A DNA stretch of 64,000 nucleotides from an uncultured Lachnospiraceae bacterium. GTDB taxonomy: Bacteria; Bacillota; Clostridia; Lachnospirales; Lachnospiraceae. A program made the translations under genes and the position numbers. The notes under the pieces are model-generated. The model had not been told where the DNA came from. It saw only the letters and a list, made by a program, of their open reading frames with translations, and did no database searches. Location of the stretch: NCBI GenBank assembly GCA_944381615.1, contig CALWLT010000011.1, positions 1 to 64,000 on the forward strand, read 5' to 3'. Numbering within the stretch: the first letter of the stretch is position 1; each line of letters starts with the position of its first letter. Below, piece after piece: positions 52,249-60,939 of the stretch.

Positions 52249-53562
52249 ATGAAGAAGGAAAAGTATCGAACCGATTTGAGATTCCGGGGGATCGAGCCGT
52301 TTTCGGAGAGAGTCTGGCTCTCTTCTCCGACGATGCACGGCGAGGAACAGAAGTGGGTGGACGAGGCCATCCGCACCAACTGGGTTTCCACGGTGGGAGA
52401 AAACATCAATGAGGCGGAGCGCATGGCGGCGGAGAAGGTCGGCCGCCGCTTTGCGGTGGCGCTCTCCAGCGGGACGGCGGCCTTGCACCTGGCGGTCAGG
52501 CTGTGCGCTGAGGCGCTGTACGGGCCGTCCCGGGCGGGGCACGGCGCGCTGGAAGGAAAGAAGGTCTTCTGTTCGGATCTGACCTTTGACGCTACGGTCA
52601 ACCCCGTGGCCTACGAGGGCGGCGAGGCCGTCTTTATCGATACGGAGTATGACACCTGGAACATGGATCCGGCCGCGCTGGAGCAGGCCTTTGCGCAGTA
52701 TCCCGAGGTCAGGCTGATCGTCGTGGCGCATCTTTACGGAACGCCCGGAAAGATCGGGGAGATCCGGCGGATCGCCGACGCGCACGGCGCGATGATCGTA
52801 GAGGATGCGGCGGAATCCTTCTGTGCGACGTACAACGGGATTCAGACCGGGTGTTTCGGGGAGGTTTCGATCCTTTCCGCGAACGGCAACAAGCTGGTTA
52901 CCGGTTCTTCCGGCGGCTTTCTTCTGACGGATCATCCGGACTGGGCGGATAAGGCCAGGAAATGGTCGACGCAGAGCCGGGAGAACGCCCCGTGGTACCA
53001 GCATGAAGAGCTGGGCTACAACTACCGCATGAGCAATATCATTGCCGGGATCCTCCGGGGGCAGCTGCCGTATGCGGAAGCGCACCGGAAGCAGAAGCAG
53101 GCAATCTATGAGCGGTACCGGGAGGGTTTGCGAGATCTTCCGGTCACGATGAACCCGGTCACGCAAAAGGACGCGGAGATTTTTCCCAATTACTGGCTGA
53201 GCTGCCTGCTGATCCGGGAGGAGGCCATGTGCCGGCAGCTGCGCGGGGAACAGGAAGCGCTTTACATAAGCGAGCCGGGCAAAAGCTGCCCGACGGAGAT
53301 TCTGGAGGCGCTGGCGGCGTTTAACGCGGAGGGGCGGCCGATCTGGAAGCCGATGCATATGCAGCCGATATACCGGATGAATCCGTTTGTGACGGCTGAG
53401 GGGAATGGAAGAGGGCGGAGTAATGCGTATATAGCAGGAGAGAGTGCCGCTGATGTTGGGGCGGATATTTTTGAGAGAGGGCTGTGTTTGCCGTCTGATA
53501 ATAAGATGACGGTGGAGGAGCAGAAGAAGGTTATTGAGATAATTCATAGGTGTTTTGAATAA
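52249..53562 (+). CDS. DegT/DnrJ/EryC1/StrS-family sugar aminotransferase
   Basis: A 437-residue PLP enzyme transferring an amino group to a nucleotide-activated keto-sugar. It has SSGTAALHLAVRL, DLTFDATVNPVAYEGGEAVFIDTE, VEDAAESFCATYNG, and the PLP Lys in LSANGNKLVTGSSGG; ELGYNYRMSNI is also conserved. The closest function by pattern is a UDP- or GDP-4-keto-sugar aminotransferase (PglE/perosamine-synthase-like). Base composition changes inside its 3' end (about 53390-53560), from GC-rich to AT-rich. It is the first biosynthetic gene after the LoaP terminator. Confidence 0.9.
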   Translation: MKKEKYRTDLRFRGIEPFSERVWLSSPTMHGEEQKWVDEAIRTNWVSTVGENINEAERMAAEKVGRRFAVALSSGTAALHLAVRLCAEALYGPSRAGHGALEGKKVFCSDLTFDATVNPVAYEGGEAVFIDTEYDTWNMDPAALEQAFAQYPEVRLIVVAHLYGTPGKIGEIRRIADAHGAMIVEDAAESFCATYNGIQTGCFGEVSILSANGNKLVTGSSGGFLLTDHPDWADKARKWSTQSRENAPWYQHEELGYNYRMSNIIAGILRGQLPYAEAHRKQKQAIYERYREGLRDLPVTMNPVTQKDAEIFPNYWLSCLLIREEAMCRQLRGEQEALYISEPGKSCPTEILEALAAFNAEGRPIWKPMHMQPIYRMNPFVTAEGNGRGRSNAYIAGESAADVGADIFERGLCLPSDNKMTVEEQKKVIEIIHRCFE

Positions 53563-53588
53563 AAATGCAGAAGTAGGGAAATTAGTTT

Positions 53589-54248
53589 ATGGCAATGAAG
53601 CATAAGCCGTATGGCCCATATGAAAAATATTTTAAGCGATCAATAGATATTATATGTGGATTGGCAGCTGTAATTGTATTCTGTTGGCTTTATGTAATAA
53701 TAGGATTATTGGTTCGAATAAAGCTTGGAAGCCCAATTTTGTTCACACAGGATAGACCGGGTAAAGATGAGAAAATCTTTAAACTTTACAAATTCCGTAC
53801 AATGACAAATGCGCGGGATGAGAATGGAGAATTATTGCCGGATGAGGTTAGACTGACTAAATTTGGAAAATTGCTTAGAAGTACTTCATTAGATGAACTT
53901 CCTGAAGCGTTCAATATTATTAAGGGTGATATGTCTGTAGTAGGACCGAGACCGCTTTTAGTCAAATATCTTCCTCTTTATAACGATTTCCAACACAGAC
54001 GTCACGAAGTCAGACCAGGTTTAACAGGTTATGCTCAGGTATATGGTCGCAATGGGTTATCCTGGAATGAAAAATTCCAAAAAGATATTTTCTATGTAGA
54101 TCGTGTCAGCTTTTGGACAGACATAAAGATAATTTTTCGAACTGTGGCGGTTGTATTTAAAAAGGATGGAATTAATCAAAACGGTACTTCTGCGACCATG
54201 GAACCTTTTAGAGGAAATGAAGACATTCATCATAATGATAGGAAATAA
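53589..54248 (+). CDS. Initiating phosphoglycosyl transferase (WcaJ/PglC-like sugar transferase)
   Basis: A 219-residue monotopic enzyme placing the first sugar-1-phosphate on undecaprenyl phosphate. It has YFKRSIDIICGLAAVIVFCWLY (membrane segment, about 14-40), then FTQDRPGKDEKIFKLYKFRTM, the SLDELPE catalytic Asp-Glu pair, SVVGPRPLL and VRPGLTGYAQVYGRN. The start is 53589 or the second ATG at 53595. With the aminotransferase it likely transfers an amino sugar. Confidence 0.94.
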   Translation: MAMKHKPYGPYEKYFKRSIDIICGLAAVIVFCWLYVIIGLLVRIKLGSPILFTQDRPGKDEKIFKLYKFRTMTNARDENGELLPDEVRLTKFGKLLRSTSLDELPEAFNIIKGDMSVVGPRPLLVKYLPLYNDFQHRRHEVRPGLTGYAQVYGRNGLSWNEKFQKDIFYVDRVSFWTDIKIIFRTVAVVFKKDGINQNGTSATMEPFRGNEDIHHNDRK

Positions 54249-54251
54249 ACA

Positions 54252-54809
54252 ATGCTTAAAAGATTAGTTCAAACCATACAATTGAATTTGCATTTTTCAG
54301 CGCACAAAAGAGCTGAATGGATGCGTAAAAAGGGGATATTCCATGAAATGGGTGAAAATGTTTCTATTCAGTTGCATAAAATTCCTTTATATCCCGAGTG
54401 TATCTCTTTCCATAATAATATTGTGATTGCTAGTGGAGTATCTTTTGCTACCCATGATGCTATACATGCGGTGTTGAATAGAATTCCCGGCGATAAGCAT
54501 TTTGTTGAAAATATAGGTTGCATTGAAATCATGGACAATTGTTTTATTGGAGCAAATACTGTGATCCTGCCTAATGTTCGTATAGGACCTAATGTGATTA
54601 TCGCTGCAGGAAGTATTATTACAAAGGATGTGCCTCCAAATTCTGTGGTAGGGGGGGTGCCCGCAAAAGTTATTGGTTCATTTGATGAAATCGCAAAAAA
54701 GCGTGAGAAGATGCAACTTGACCCTGGCATTGAAGCACCCTATATGCAAAATATGTCCACTGAGACTGCAGAATATTATTGGAGAAAATTCAGACAGGAA
54801 AGAGAATAA
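54252..54809 (+). CDS. Hexapeptide-repeat O-acyltransferase (WbbJ/MaaA-like)
   Basis: A 185-residue left-handed beta-helix protein with CIEIMDNCFIGANTVILPNVRIGPNVIIAAGSIITKDVPPNSVVGGVPAKVIG, the xenobiotic/maltose acetyltransferase-type C-terminal half. It acetylates a sugar hydroxyl or amine from acetyl-CoA; the substrate is unknown. It starts 3 bases after the phosphoglycosyl transferase gene. Confidence 0.88.
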   Translation: MLKRLVQTIQLNLHFSAHKRAEWMRKKGIFHEMGENVSIQLHKIPLYPECISFHNNIVIASGVSFATHDAIHAVLNRIPGDKHFVENIGCIEIMDNCFIGANTVILPNVRIGPNVIIAAGSIITKDVPPNSVVGGVPAKVIGSFDEIAKKREKMQLDPGIEAPYMQNMSTETAEYYWRKFRQERE

Positions 54810-54824
54810 TACGGAGGTTGTAGA

Positions 54825-55505
54825 ATGATACTTGGAGTATATGGAGCCGGAGGCTTGGGACGTGAGGTATATGAGCTGGCACTTGACGTCAATAAGATAG
54901 AAAAAAAGTGGGATGAATTTCTTTTTATAGATGATGCCGAGGAGTTGTCTGGCACAGAAATATATGGTCTTTCTGTTATGAAATTTGATGACTTCAAAGG
55001 GAAATATAGCACGGAGAAGGCTGAGATTGTAATTGCTGTTGGAGAGCCAAGAATCCGCGCTTTGCTTAGGGAAAAAATAAAGGATGAAGGATATTCTCTC
55101 GGGATTTTGGTCCATCCCCTTACGAGATTAAGTCGGTGGGCAAGGATTGAAGAAGGGGCAATCATTACATATGGATGCAATGTTTCTTGTGATACGCATG
55201 TTAAGAGTAATGCGTTCCTGCAGCCTTCCTGCGGATTAGGACATGATACCTGTGTGGGTGAAGACAGTGTTATATCTGCCTGTGTCAGGATTGCAGGAGG
55301 TGCAACCGTAGGAGAACGTGTGTATGTTGGTATGAACGCAGCCGTAAAGGAAGGCACTACAATTGGAAATGATGTTATTATCGGTATGGCTTCAGTCGTA
55401 CATAACTCTATTGCTGATGGCCTTATCGTGATGGGAAATCCGGCGCGACCAATGAGGAAAAATGAGAACCATCGTGTGTTCGGACATCCGGAAAAAACAA
55501 AGTAA
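54825..55505 (+). CDS. NeuD/PglD-like sugar O- or N-acetyltransferase
   Basis: A 226-residue protein with the N-terminal Rossmann-like nucleotide-sugar domain (LGVYGAGGLGREVYELA), then hexapeptide turns (ARIEEGAIITYGCNVSCDTHVKSNAFLQPSCGLGHDTCVGEDSVIS), ending GNPARPMRKNE. PglD/PerB/NeuD proteins acetylate amino sugars or sialic acids. With the DegT aminotransferase it could make an N-acetylated diamino sugar. CGGAGG precedes the ATG. Confidence 0.9.
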   Translation: MILGVYGAGGLGREVYELALDVNKIEKKWDEFLFIDDAEELSGTEIYGLSVMKFDDFKGKYSTEKAEIVIAVGEPRIRALLREKIKDEGYSLGILVHPLTRLSRWARIEEGAIITYGCNVSCDTHVKSNAFLQPSCGLGHDTCVGEDSVISACVRIAGGATVGERVYVGMNAAVKEGTTIGNDVIIGMASVVHNSIADGLIVMGNPARPMRKNENHRVFGHPEKTK

Positions 55506-55544
55506 TTCAAATATACAGAATTTTGAGGTAGGAGGAAATTTACA

Positions 55545-55784
55545 ATGACGAACATGGAGAAGTACATCGAAGCATTTACAACGAGCCTGGAGATTGATGC
55601 CAGCCAATTGGAGGGACTTGAGTATCAGGGAGTTACGCAATGGGATAGTGTAGGACATATGTCTCTGATCGCTGCTCTTGAAGAAGCTTTTGATATCATG
55701 ATCGATGTAGATGATATCTTGGATTTAAGTTCTTTTGAAAAGGGAAAGGAGGTTCTCTCTAAGTATGGTGTGGAACTTAGCTAA
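55545..55784 (+). CDS. Acyl carrier protein
   Basis: A 79-residue acidic helical protein with the phosphopantetheine Ser in WDSVGHMSLIAALEEAFDIMI (Ser near residue 37). It carries an acyl group as a thioester. It is dedicated to this locus rather than being the fatty-acid synthase ACP. GTAGGAGG precedes the ATG, and its 3' end overlaps the ligase gene by 20 bases. Confidence 0.9.
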   Translation: MTNMEKYIEAFTTSLEIDASQLEGLEYQGVTQWDSVGHMSLIAALEEAFDIMIDVDDILDLSSFEKGKEVLSKYGVELS

Positions 55785-57183
55785 TTATAAGGAGAATGTT
55801 GCAGTTATCGATGAGACAGGAAAAGAGTATACCTATCTTACGCTGTCTGAAAAATCAGATGAAATTGCATCACAGGTTAAATCAGGAAGAAGCTTGATTT
55901 TTTGCTTATGTCAGAATGAAATTGGTTCATTAGCCGGATATTTGGGATTTCTGAACCATCAGATTGTACCGGTGTTGTTAGATGCCCATCTGAACAGAGA
56001 ACTTCTTGGTTTCCTTCTCGACACATACAAGCCAGATTATCTTTGGGTTCCGGTGACTATGTCTGGAGAGTTTACAAATTGTACAACTGAATACGAAGTC
56101 TTGGATTATACGTTATTAAAAACTAAGTATACACATGCATATGCTTTACATGAAGACCTGGCGTTGCTTCTGACTACTTCAGGATCTACAGGAAGTCCCA
56201 AATTTGTGAGACAGACATATAAGAATATCATTGCAAATATTGAATCTATTGTAGAGTATTTAGAGCTTGATGCAACAGAGCGCCCGATTACAACTTTACA
56301 AATGAATTATACGTATGGTTTGTCTATCATCAATACGCATATGTGGGTCGGGGCATCTATTATTCTTACAAAGAAAACACTGATGCAGAAAGAATTCTGG
56401 GATCAATTTAAAGCATATGAGGCGACTTCCTTTGGAGGCGTACCTTATACATATGAGATGCTGGAAAGACTTCGTTTCTTTCGCATGAATCTTCCGTCTC
56501 TGCGTACTATGACTCAGGCCGGTGGCAAGTTATTACCGGAATCCCATCGAAGATTTGCGGAATATGCGGCTGATACGGGACGACATTTTGTTGTCATGTA
56601 TGGACAAACAGAGGCCACAGCACGTATGTCTTATCTCCCGTGGCAGAAATCTCTTGAAAAATATGGGAGTGTGGGCGTAGCAATCCCTGGAGGTAAATTC
56701 TCAATCATTGATGTGGATGGCAATGAGGTTTCTGAACCGGAAGTGACAGGGGAACTCGTATATGAAGGAACTAATGTTACGATGGGGTATGCGACATGCG
56801 GCGAGGATCTTGGCAAAGGCGACGAATGGCATGGTCGTTTGTTTACCGGTGATATGGCAAAATTCGACTCAGATGGTTATTACTACATAACTGGACGCAA
56901 AAAGAGATTCCTTAAAATATTTGGTAGCCGTGTTAATTTGGATGAAGCGGAGCAGCTGGTTAAATCAGCTTATCGAGGGGTGGACTGCGCTTGTAGCGGA
57001 GTCGATGACAAAATGTATGTTTTTATAACCGATGGTAGAAAAACAGAGGAAATTCGCCGATTTCTGGCGGAAAAAATGAATTTTCATTCTAGTGCATTTG
57101 AAGTTATGCACATTGATACCATTCCAAGAAATGATGCAGGGAAAGTTTTGTATAACAAACTAGGAAAGTATTTTCAGAAATGA
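55765..57183 (+). CDS. AMP-forming acyl/aryl ligase (ANL superfamily)
   Basis: A 472-residue adenylating enzyme: P-loop-like LLLTTSGSTGSPKFVRQTY, YGQTEATARMSYLP, GDMAKFDSDGYYYITGRKKRFLKIFGSRVNLDEAEQ and the C-terminal catalytic Lys in PRNDAGKVLYNKLG. It most likely activates a carboxylic acid and loads the adjacent ACP. The start at 55765 lies inside the acp gene; the AAAGGAGG upstream is 12 bases away. It overlaps the next gene as ATGA. Confidence 0.9.
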   Translation: MVWNLANYKENVAVIDETGKEYTYLTLSEKSDEIASQVKSGRSLIFCLCQNEIGSLAGYLGFLNHQIVPVLLDAHLNRELLGFLLDTYKPDYLWVPVTMSGEFTNCTTEYEVLDYTLLKTKYTHAYALHEDLALLLTTSGSTGSPKFVRQTYKNIIANIESIVEYLELDATERPITTLQMNYTYGLSIINTHMWVGASIILTKKTLMQKEFWDQFKAYEATSFGGVPYTYEMLERLRFFRMNLPSLRTMTQAGGKLLPESHRRFAEYAADTGRHFVVMYGQTEATARMSYLPWQKSLEKYGSVGVAIPGGKFSIIDVDGNEVSEPEVTGELVYEGTNVTMGYATCGEDLGKGDEWHGRLFTGDMAKFDSDGYYYITGRKKRFLKIFGSRVNLDEAEQLVKSAYRGVDCACSGVDDKMYVFITDGRKTEEIRRFLAEKMNFHSSAFEVMHIDTIPRNDAGKVLYNKLGKYFQK

Positions 57184-57893
57184 AAGAGACATTTGTGGTC
57201 GAGCCACTGATGATAACGAAATATACGGTGGATTCTTTCTTATGTAACATGTATGTCCTCATGACACAGGAGAGTTTACGTGACGGAAACGCTTTGGTTA
57301 TAGACACTATACAGTCCGAGGAAGTGTTGAAGGATTTAAATCGGGCTGATATAAGAAATTTAACAATCATTCTGACGCATGAACACTTTGATCATACTAC
57401 AGGAATTAATTGGTTAAGAGAGAATTTTGAGGTCCACCTCATTTCGCATGAGGTCTGCGCAAAGAAGATACTCCTGCCCAGGAATAACCGTTCCTTGAGC
57501 ATTATGGGTAGTGACGAGGACTCAAGAAAATATAGATATTATCCGCCGTATTCATGTACGACCGACGAAACTTTCTGTGGTGATACAAGCATCCAATGGT
57601 GTGGGTTAGATGTGAAGATTGTTTATGCTCCGGGCCATACGGCTGGCTCGTGCTGCATCAACATTAACACATGCATGTTTGTCGGTGATTCGGCATTGTT
57701 GGGCTTGCCAACGTTGACTCGCCTCCCTGGAGGAAGTCAAAAAGATTATAATAGTATGACATTGCCTTTCTTAAAAAACTTAAATCTAGAAACGGTAATT
57801 TTTCCTGGCCATGGGAGCGTGTATAAAATGGCAGAAGTGACCTATCGAGGAGATTGTTTTCAATATATTCCAGATCTGAAAGAGGAGTTATAA
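57180..57893 (+). CDS. Metallo-beta-lactamase-fold hydrolase
   Basis: A 237-residue protein with the metal-binding HEHFDHTTG motif (about 63-71), YAPGHTAGSCC, VGDSALLG and FPGHGSVY, all ligand positions of the fold. In this operon it could act as a thioesterase releasing the acyl group from ACP, taking the place of LuxD in lux operons (inference). It is translationally coupled to the ligase gene. Confidence 0.88.
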   Translation: MKETFVVEPLMITKYTVDSFLCNMYVLMTQESLRDGNALVIDTIQSEEVLKDLNRADIRNLTIILTHEHFDHTTGINWLRENFEVHLISHEVCAKKILLPRNNRSLSIMGSDEDSRKYRYYPPYSCTTDETFCGDTSIQWCGLDVKIVYAPGHTAGSCCININTCMFVGDSALLGLPTLTRLPGGSQKDYNSMTLPFLKNLNLETVIFPGHGSVYKMAEVTYRGDCFQYIPDLKEEL

Positions 57894-57894
57894 G

Positions 57895-58983
57895 ATGGAT
57901 TACAATGATATACTTAAAAATTCACCATATTCGTTAGCAGCACCTGAAAAAAATACGCTGCTTACGGAGAGACTGGTTGAATTGACAAAGCATCACTATG
58001 AAAGGTGTACCCCTTACAGAGGAATGATGGATGCATATGGATGGGATCCGGATGCTATTAATAACTACTATGATATCCCGTTTCTACCTGTCAGTCTTTT
58101 TAAACAGATGGATCTGTGCAGCGTATCGAAAGAAGCGATTATTAAGACAATGATGTCTTCGGGAACGAGCGGACAAGCAGTTTCAAAGATATACTGTGAC
58201 AGAGCTACGGCGAATAACCAGCAGAAAACGCTTGCAAAAATAGTGACAGATTTTACCGGTGCATCACGTATGCCAATGCTTGTCATTGACACACCATCAG
58301 TGATTAAAAACAGAAATATGTTTTCGGCAAGGGGTGCAGGCATCCTAGGCTTTTCGATCTTTGGTTCAGACAAAACATATGTACTGGACGATAACATGGA
58401 GCTAAATGTGGAACTGTTGGAATCGTTTCTGATAAAGCATCAGGGACAAAAAATCTTCCTGTTTGGTTTTACTTTCATGGTCTGGCAGCATTTTTATCGT
58501 GAATTGATGCGCCTTGCCGGAGAGGGAAGGCATTTTGACCTTTCAGGCGGTGTGCTTATCCATGGGGGTGGATGGAAAAAACTTATTTCTGAGGCAGTAT
58601 CGCCTGCGGAGTTTAAGCAGAGACTTGAAGAAGTCTGTGGATTGCATGACATCCATGATTATTATGGCATGGTAGAACAGACCGGTTGTATCTATATGGA
58701 ATGCGAGTGTGGGCATCTGCATACGAGCATTTATTCCGATGTAATTACAAGGAGACCACAGGATTTCTCCGTATGTAATATGGGGGAACCAGGTATTATC
58801 CAGGTCGTATCTATGATACCGGAATCTTATCCAGGCCATTCTCTTTTGACAGAGGATGAAGGCGTTATTCTTGGAGAAGATGATTGTCCGTGCGGAAGAA
58901 AAGGAAAGTATTTCAAAGTGAACGGACGATTGAAAAATGCAGAGATAAGGGGGTGCAGTGATACTTATGCAGTCAGGTTTTAA
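57895..58983 (+). CDS. LuxE-like acyl-protein synthetase
   Basis: A 362-residue protein with the adenylation motif MSSGTSGQAVSKIY (about 82-95), HDYYGMVEQTGCIYMEC, and a C-terminal EIRGCSDTYAVRF whose Cys matches the LuxE acyl-accepting cysteine position. LuxE activates a fatty acid with ATP and passes the acyl group to the LuxC reductase. It overlaps the LuxC-like gene by 26 bases, as expected for a complex. Confidence 0.88.
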   Translation: MDYNDILKNSPYSLAAPEKNTLLTERLVELTKHHYERCTPYRGMMDAYGWDPDAINNYYDIPFLPVSLFKQMDLCSVSKEAIIKTMMSSGTSGQAVSKIYCDRATANNQQKTLAKIVTDFTGASRMPMLVIDTPSVIKNRNMFSARGAGILGFSIFGSDKTYVLDDNMELNVELLESFLIKHQGQKIFLFGFTFMVWQHFYRELMRLAGEGRHFDLSGGVLIHGGGWKKLISEAVSPAEFKQRLEEVCGLHDIHDYYGMVEQTGCIYMECECGHLHTSIYSDVITRRPQDFSVCNMGEPGIIQVVSMIPESYPGHSLLTEDEGVILGEDDCPCGRKGKYFKVNGRLKNAEIRGCSDTYAVRF

Positions 58984-60157
58984 AAACATACAGTTTATAG
59001 TTGGCGGGCAGAATACTGTAGAGCGCATGCAATATGTAAAACCCCTCCCTCCTTTTTCTGATGAGGTTATCTCTTTTTTGAATGAACTGTCTAAAATTGT
59101 AATCCGCAAAGGGAGAACATTCTCGGATGTCGTTACATTTGGGTTTTGGTGTCGGCGTGCCGCTTTACTTGCTGAAAAAGAAAAATACGATGATAAAAAA
59201 CAGAGATATGGAAAAGGCATCGTATTTCATATAGCACCATCCAATGTGCCGGTGAATTTTGCGTTCAGTTTTGCAGTGGGCTTACTGGCAGGGAATGCGA
59301 ATATTGTCAGGCTTCCGTCAAAGGACTTTGAACAGGTGAAAGTAATCTGTGACGCGATAAACCAATTACTTGCAGGTGATTACTCATATATGTCTGATTA
59401 TCTATGCCTTGTCAGATACCCTGTTTCAAAAGAAGTTAACGACCTGTTTTCTGCTTTGTGCAGCACAAGGGTGATCTGGGGTGGGGATGGAACAATCGCT
59501 GAGATTAGAAAATCTCCTTTGAAACCTCGAGCGAATGAAATCACGTTTGCTGACAGGTATTCAATAGCGGTCATTGATTCAGAGGCATATTTGGAGGCAG
59601 ATGATAAGGACGCTATAGCACAAGCTTTTTATAACGATACATACTTTTCTGATCAGAACGCATGTACATCTCCCCATCTGATTGTTTGGCTGGGAGAAAA
59701 AAAGAAAGAAGCTAAGGAACTATTTTGGAATAAAGCACATTCCTATGCAAACGCAAGATATGAATTAGCGCCGGTGCAGGCTGTTGGGAAGTTAACAGCT
59801 CTTTGTAAATTTTCTGCTAACAGAAAAGCAGTATTTGATCATGGGAGAGACAATCTTATTTATAGAATTGCAGTGGATCAGATTGATGAAGGGCTCATGG
59901 ATTACCGATATAATAGCGGTTTCTTTTTTGAGTTTGACGCAGAGAGCCTCAAAGAAATTGCTCCTATAGCAGGAGAGAGGTGTCAGACACTGACTTATTA
60001 TGGGATAAAGGTAGAAAAGTTTAAGGAACTTCTCGGTGATGTGAAGATCTTAGGAATTGACAGGATTGTTCCGATGGGAAAGTCAATGGAGTTCTCCCTG
60101 ATTTGGGATGGTCATGATTTAATCCGAGAAATGTCAAAACGTATAGAAATATGGTAA
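58958..60157 (+). CDS. LuxC-like acyl-CoA/acyl-protein reductase
   Basis: A protein of up to 399 residues of the LuxC/aldehyde-dehydrogenase-like family: FHIAPSNVPVNFAFSFAVGLLAGNANIVRLPSK, and the acylated catalytic Cys in FSDQNACTSPHLI (about 230). It reduces the bound acyl group to an aldehyde with NADPH. The start may be GTG 58958 or ATG 58967; AAGGGGG at 58947-58953 favours the GTG. No luxAB luciferase genes are present, so the aldehyde has another use. Confidence 0.9.
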   Translation: MILMQSGFKNIQFIVGGQNTVERMQYVKPLPPFSDEVISFLNELSKIVIRKGRTFSDVVTFGFWCRRAALLAEKEKYDDKKQRYGKGIVFHIAPSNVPVNFAFSFAVGLLAGNANIVRLPSKDFEQVKVICDAINQLLAGDYSYMSDYLCLVRYPVSKEVNDLFSALCSTRVIWGGDGTIAEIRKSPLKPRANEITFADRYSIAVIDSEAYLEADDKDAIAQAFYNDTYFSDQNACTSPHLIVWLGEKKKEAKELFWNKAHSYANARYELAPVQAVGKLTALCKFSANRKAVFDHGRDNLIYRIAVDQIDEGLMDYRYNSGFFFEFDAESLKEIAPIAGERCQTLTYYGIKVEKFKELLGDVKILGIDRIVPMGKSMEFSLIWDGHDLIREMSKRIEIW

Positions 60158-60163
60158 TGAAAT

Positions 60164-60919
60164 ATGGAAAATAAATTAAAAGATAAAAACGCAATTATCA
60201 CGGGAACAAGCCGGGGTATAGGCAGGGCTACATTAAAGCTATTTGCCGAAAATGGAGTTAATATATGGGCCTGTTGCAGGACCATATATACAGAGGATGA
60301 AGAATTGTTTTCCAATTTGGCGGAAGAATTCGGAGTTTGGATTAAGCCCGTTTGTTTTGATTTAAGAGATGAGGATTCAATAAACACATCGGTAAAGAGC
60401 ATCATAAAAGAAAAACGGCCCATTGACATCCTGGTCAATAATGCTGCTGTATCTTATGGCACTGCACTTAGTATGATGCCTGTAGCTAAGATTAAAGAGC
60501 TTTTTAATGTTAATTATTTTGCGCAGCTTCAGATAATCCAACTTGTCAGCAAGGTTATGATGCGACAGAAAAAAGGTGTGATCATTAACATGGGATCTGT
60601 AAGTGGCATGGAGGTCTATCCCGGAAACCTTGCTTATGGATCAAGTAAAGCAGCCCTTATATACGCGACTAAACTGCTTGCTAAGGAATATGCACCTTAT
60701 GGAATCCGGATCAATGCTGTTGCTCCGGGTACCGTTCACACGGACATGGACAGCGCAAGAACGAAAGAGCAGATGAAAGAGGTTATAGATCGTACAGCTT
60801 TGAAGCGTGGAGCTGACCCGGAGGAGGTAGCGAAGGTAATTCGCTTCCTGGCTTCAGACGACGCTTCCTATATGACGGGTTCTGTCGTTGTGGTTGATGG
60901 CGGACGAACAGATTTTTAA
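60164..60919 (+). CDS. Short-chain dehydrogenase/reductase
   Basis: A 251-residue classical SDR with the cofactor motif TGTSRGIGRA, NNAAVSYG, the catalytic Ser in INMGSVSG, the YGSSKAAL Tyr-Lys pair and VVDGGRTDF at the C-terminus, of the FabG/3-oxoacyl-reductase type. It may act on the keto or aldehyde product of the neighbouring enzymes. It starts 6 bases after the LuxC-like gene. Confidence 0.9.
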   Translation: MENKLKDKNAIITGTSRGIGRATLKLFAENGVNIWACCRTIYTEDEELFSNLAEEFGVWIKPVCFDLRDEDSINTSVKSIIKEKRPIDILVNNAAVSYGTALSMMPVAKIKELFNVNYFAQLQIIQLVSKVMMRQKKGVIINMGSVSGMEVYPGNLAYGSSKAALIYATKLLAKEYAPYGIRINAVAPGTVHTDMDSARTKEQMKEVIDRTALKRGADPEEVAKVIRFLASDDASYMTGSVVVVDGGRTDF

Positions 60920-60939
60920 CAGATGGGAGAAAATATAAA

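Noticed and set aside
57895..60157. Bioluminescence (lux) operon
   Set aside because: Only LuxE- and LuxC-like proteins are present. There is no luciferase (luxA/luxB), and the setting is a glycan cluster.
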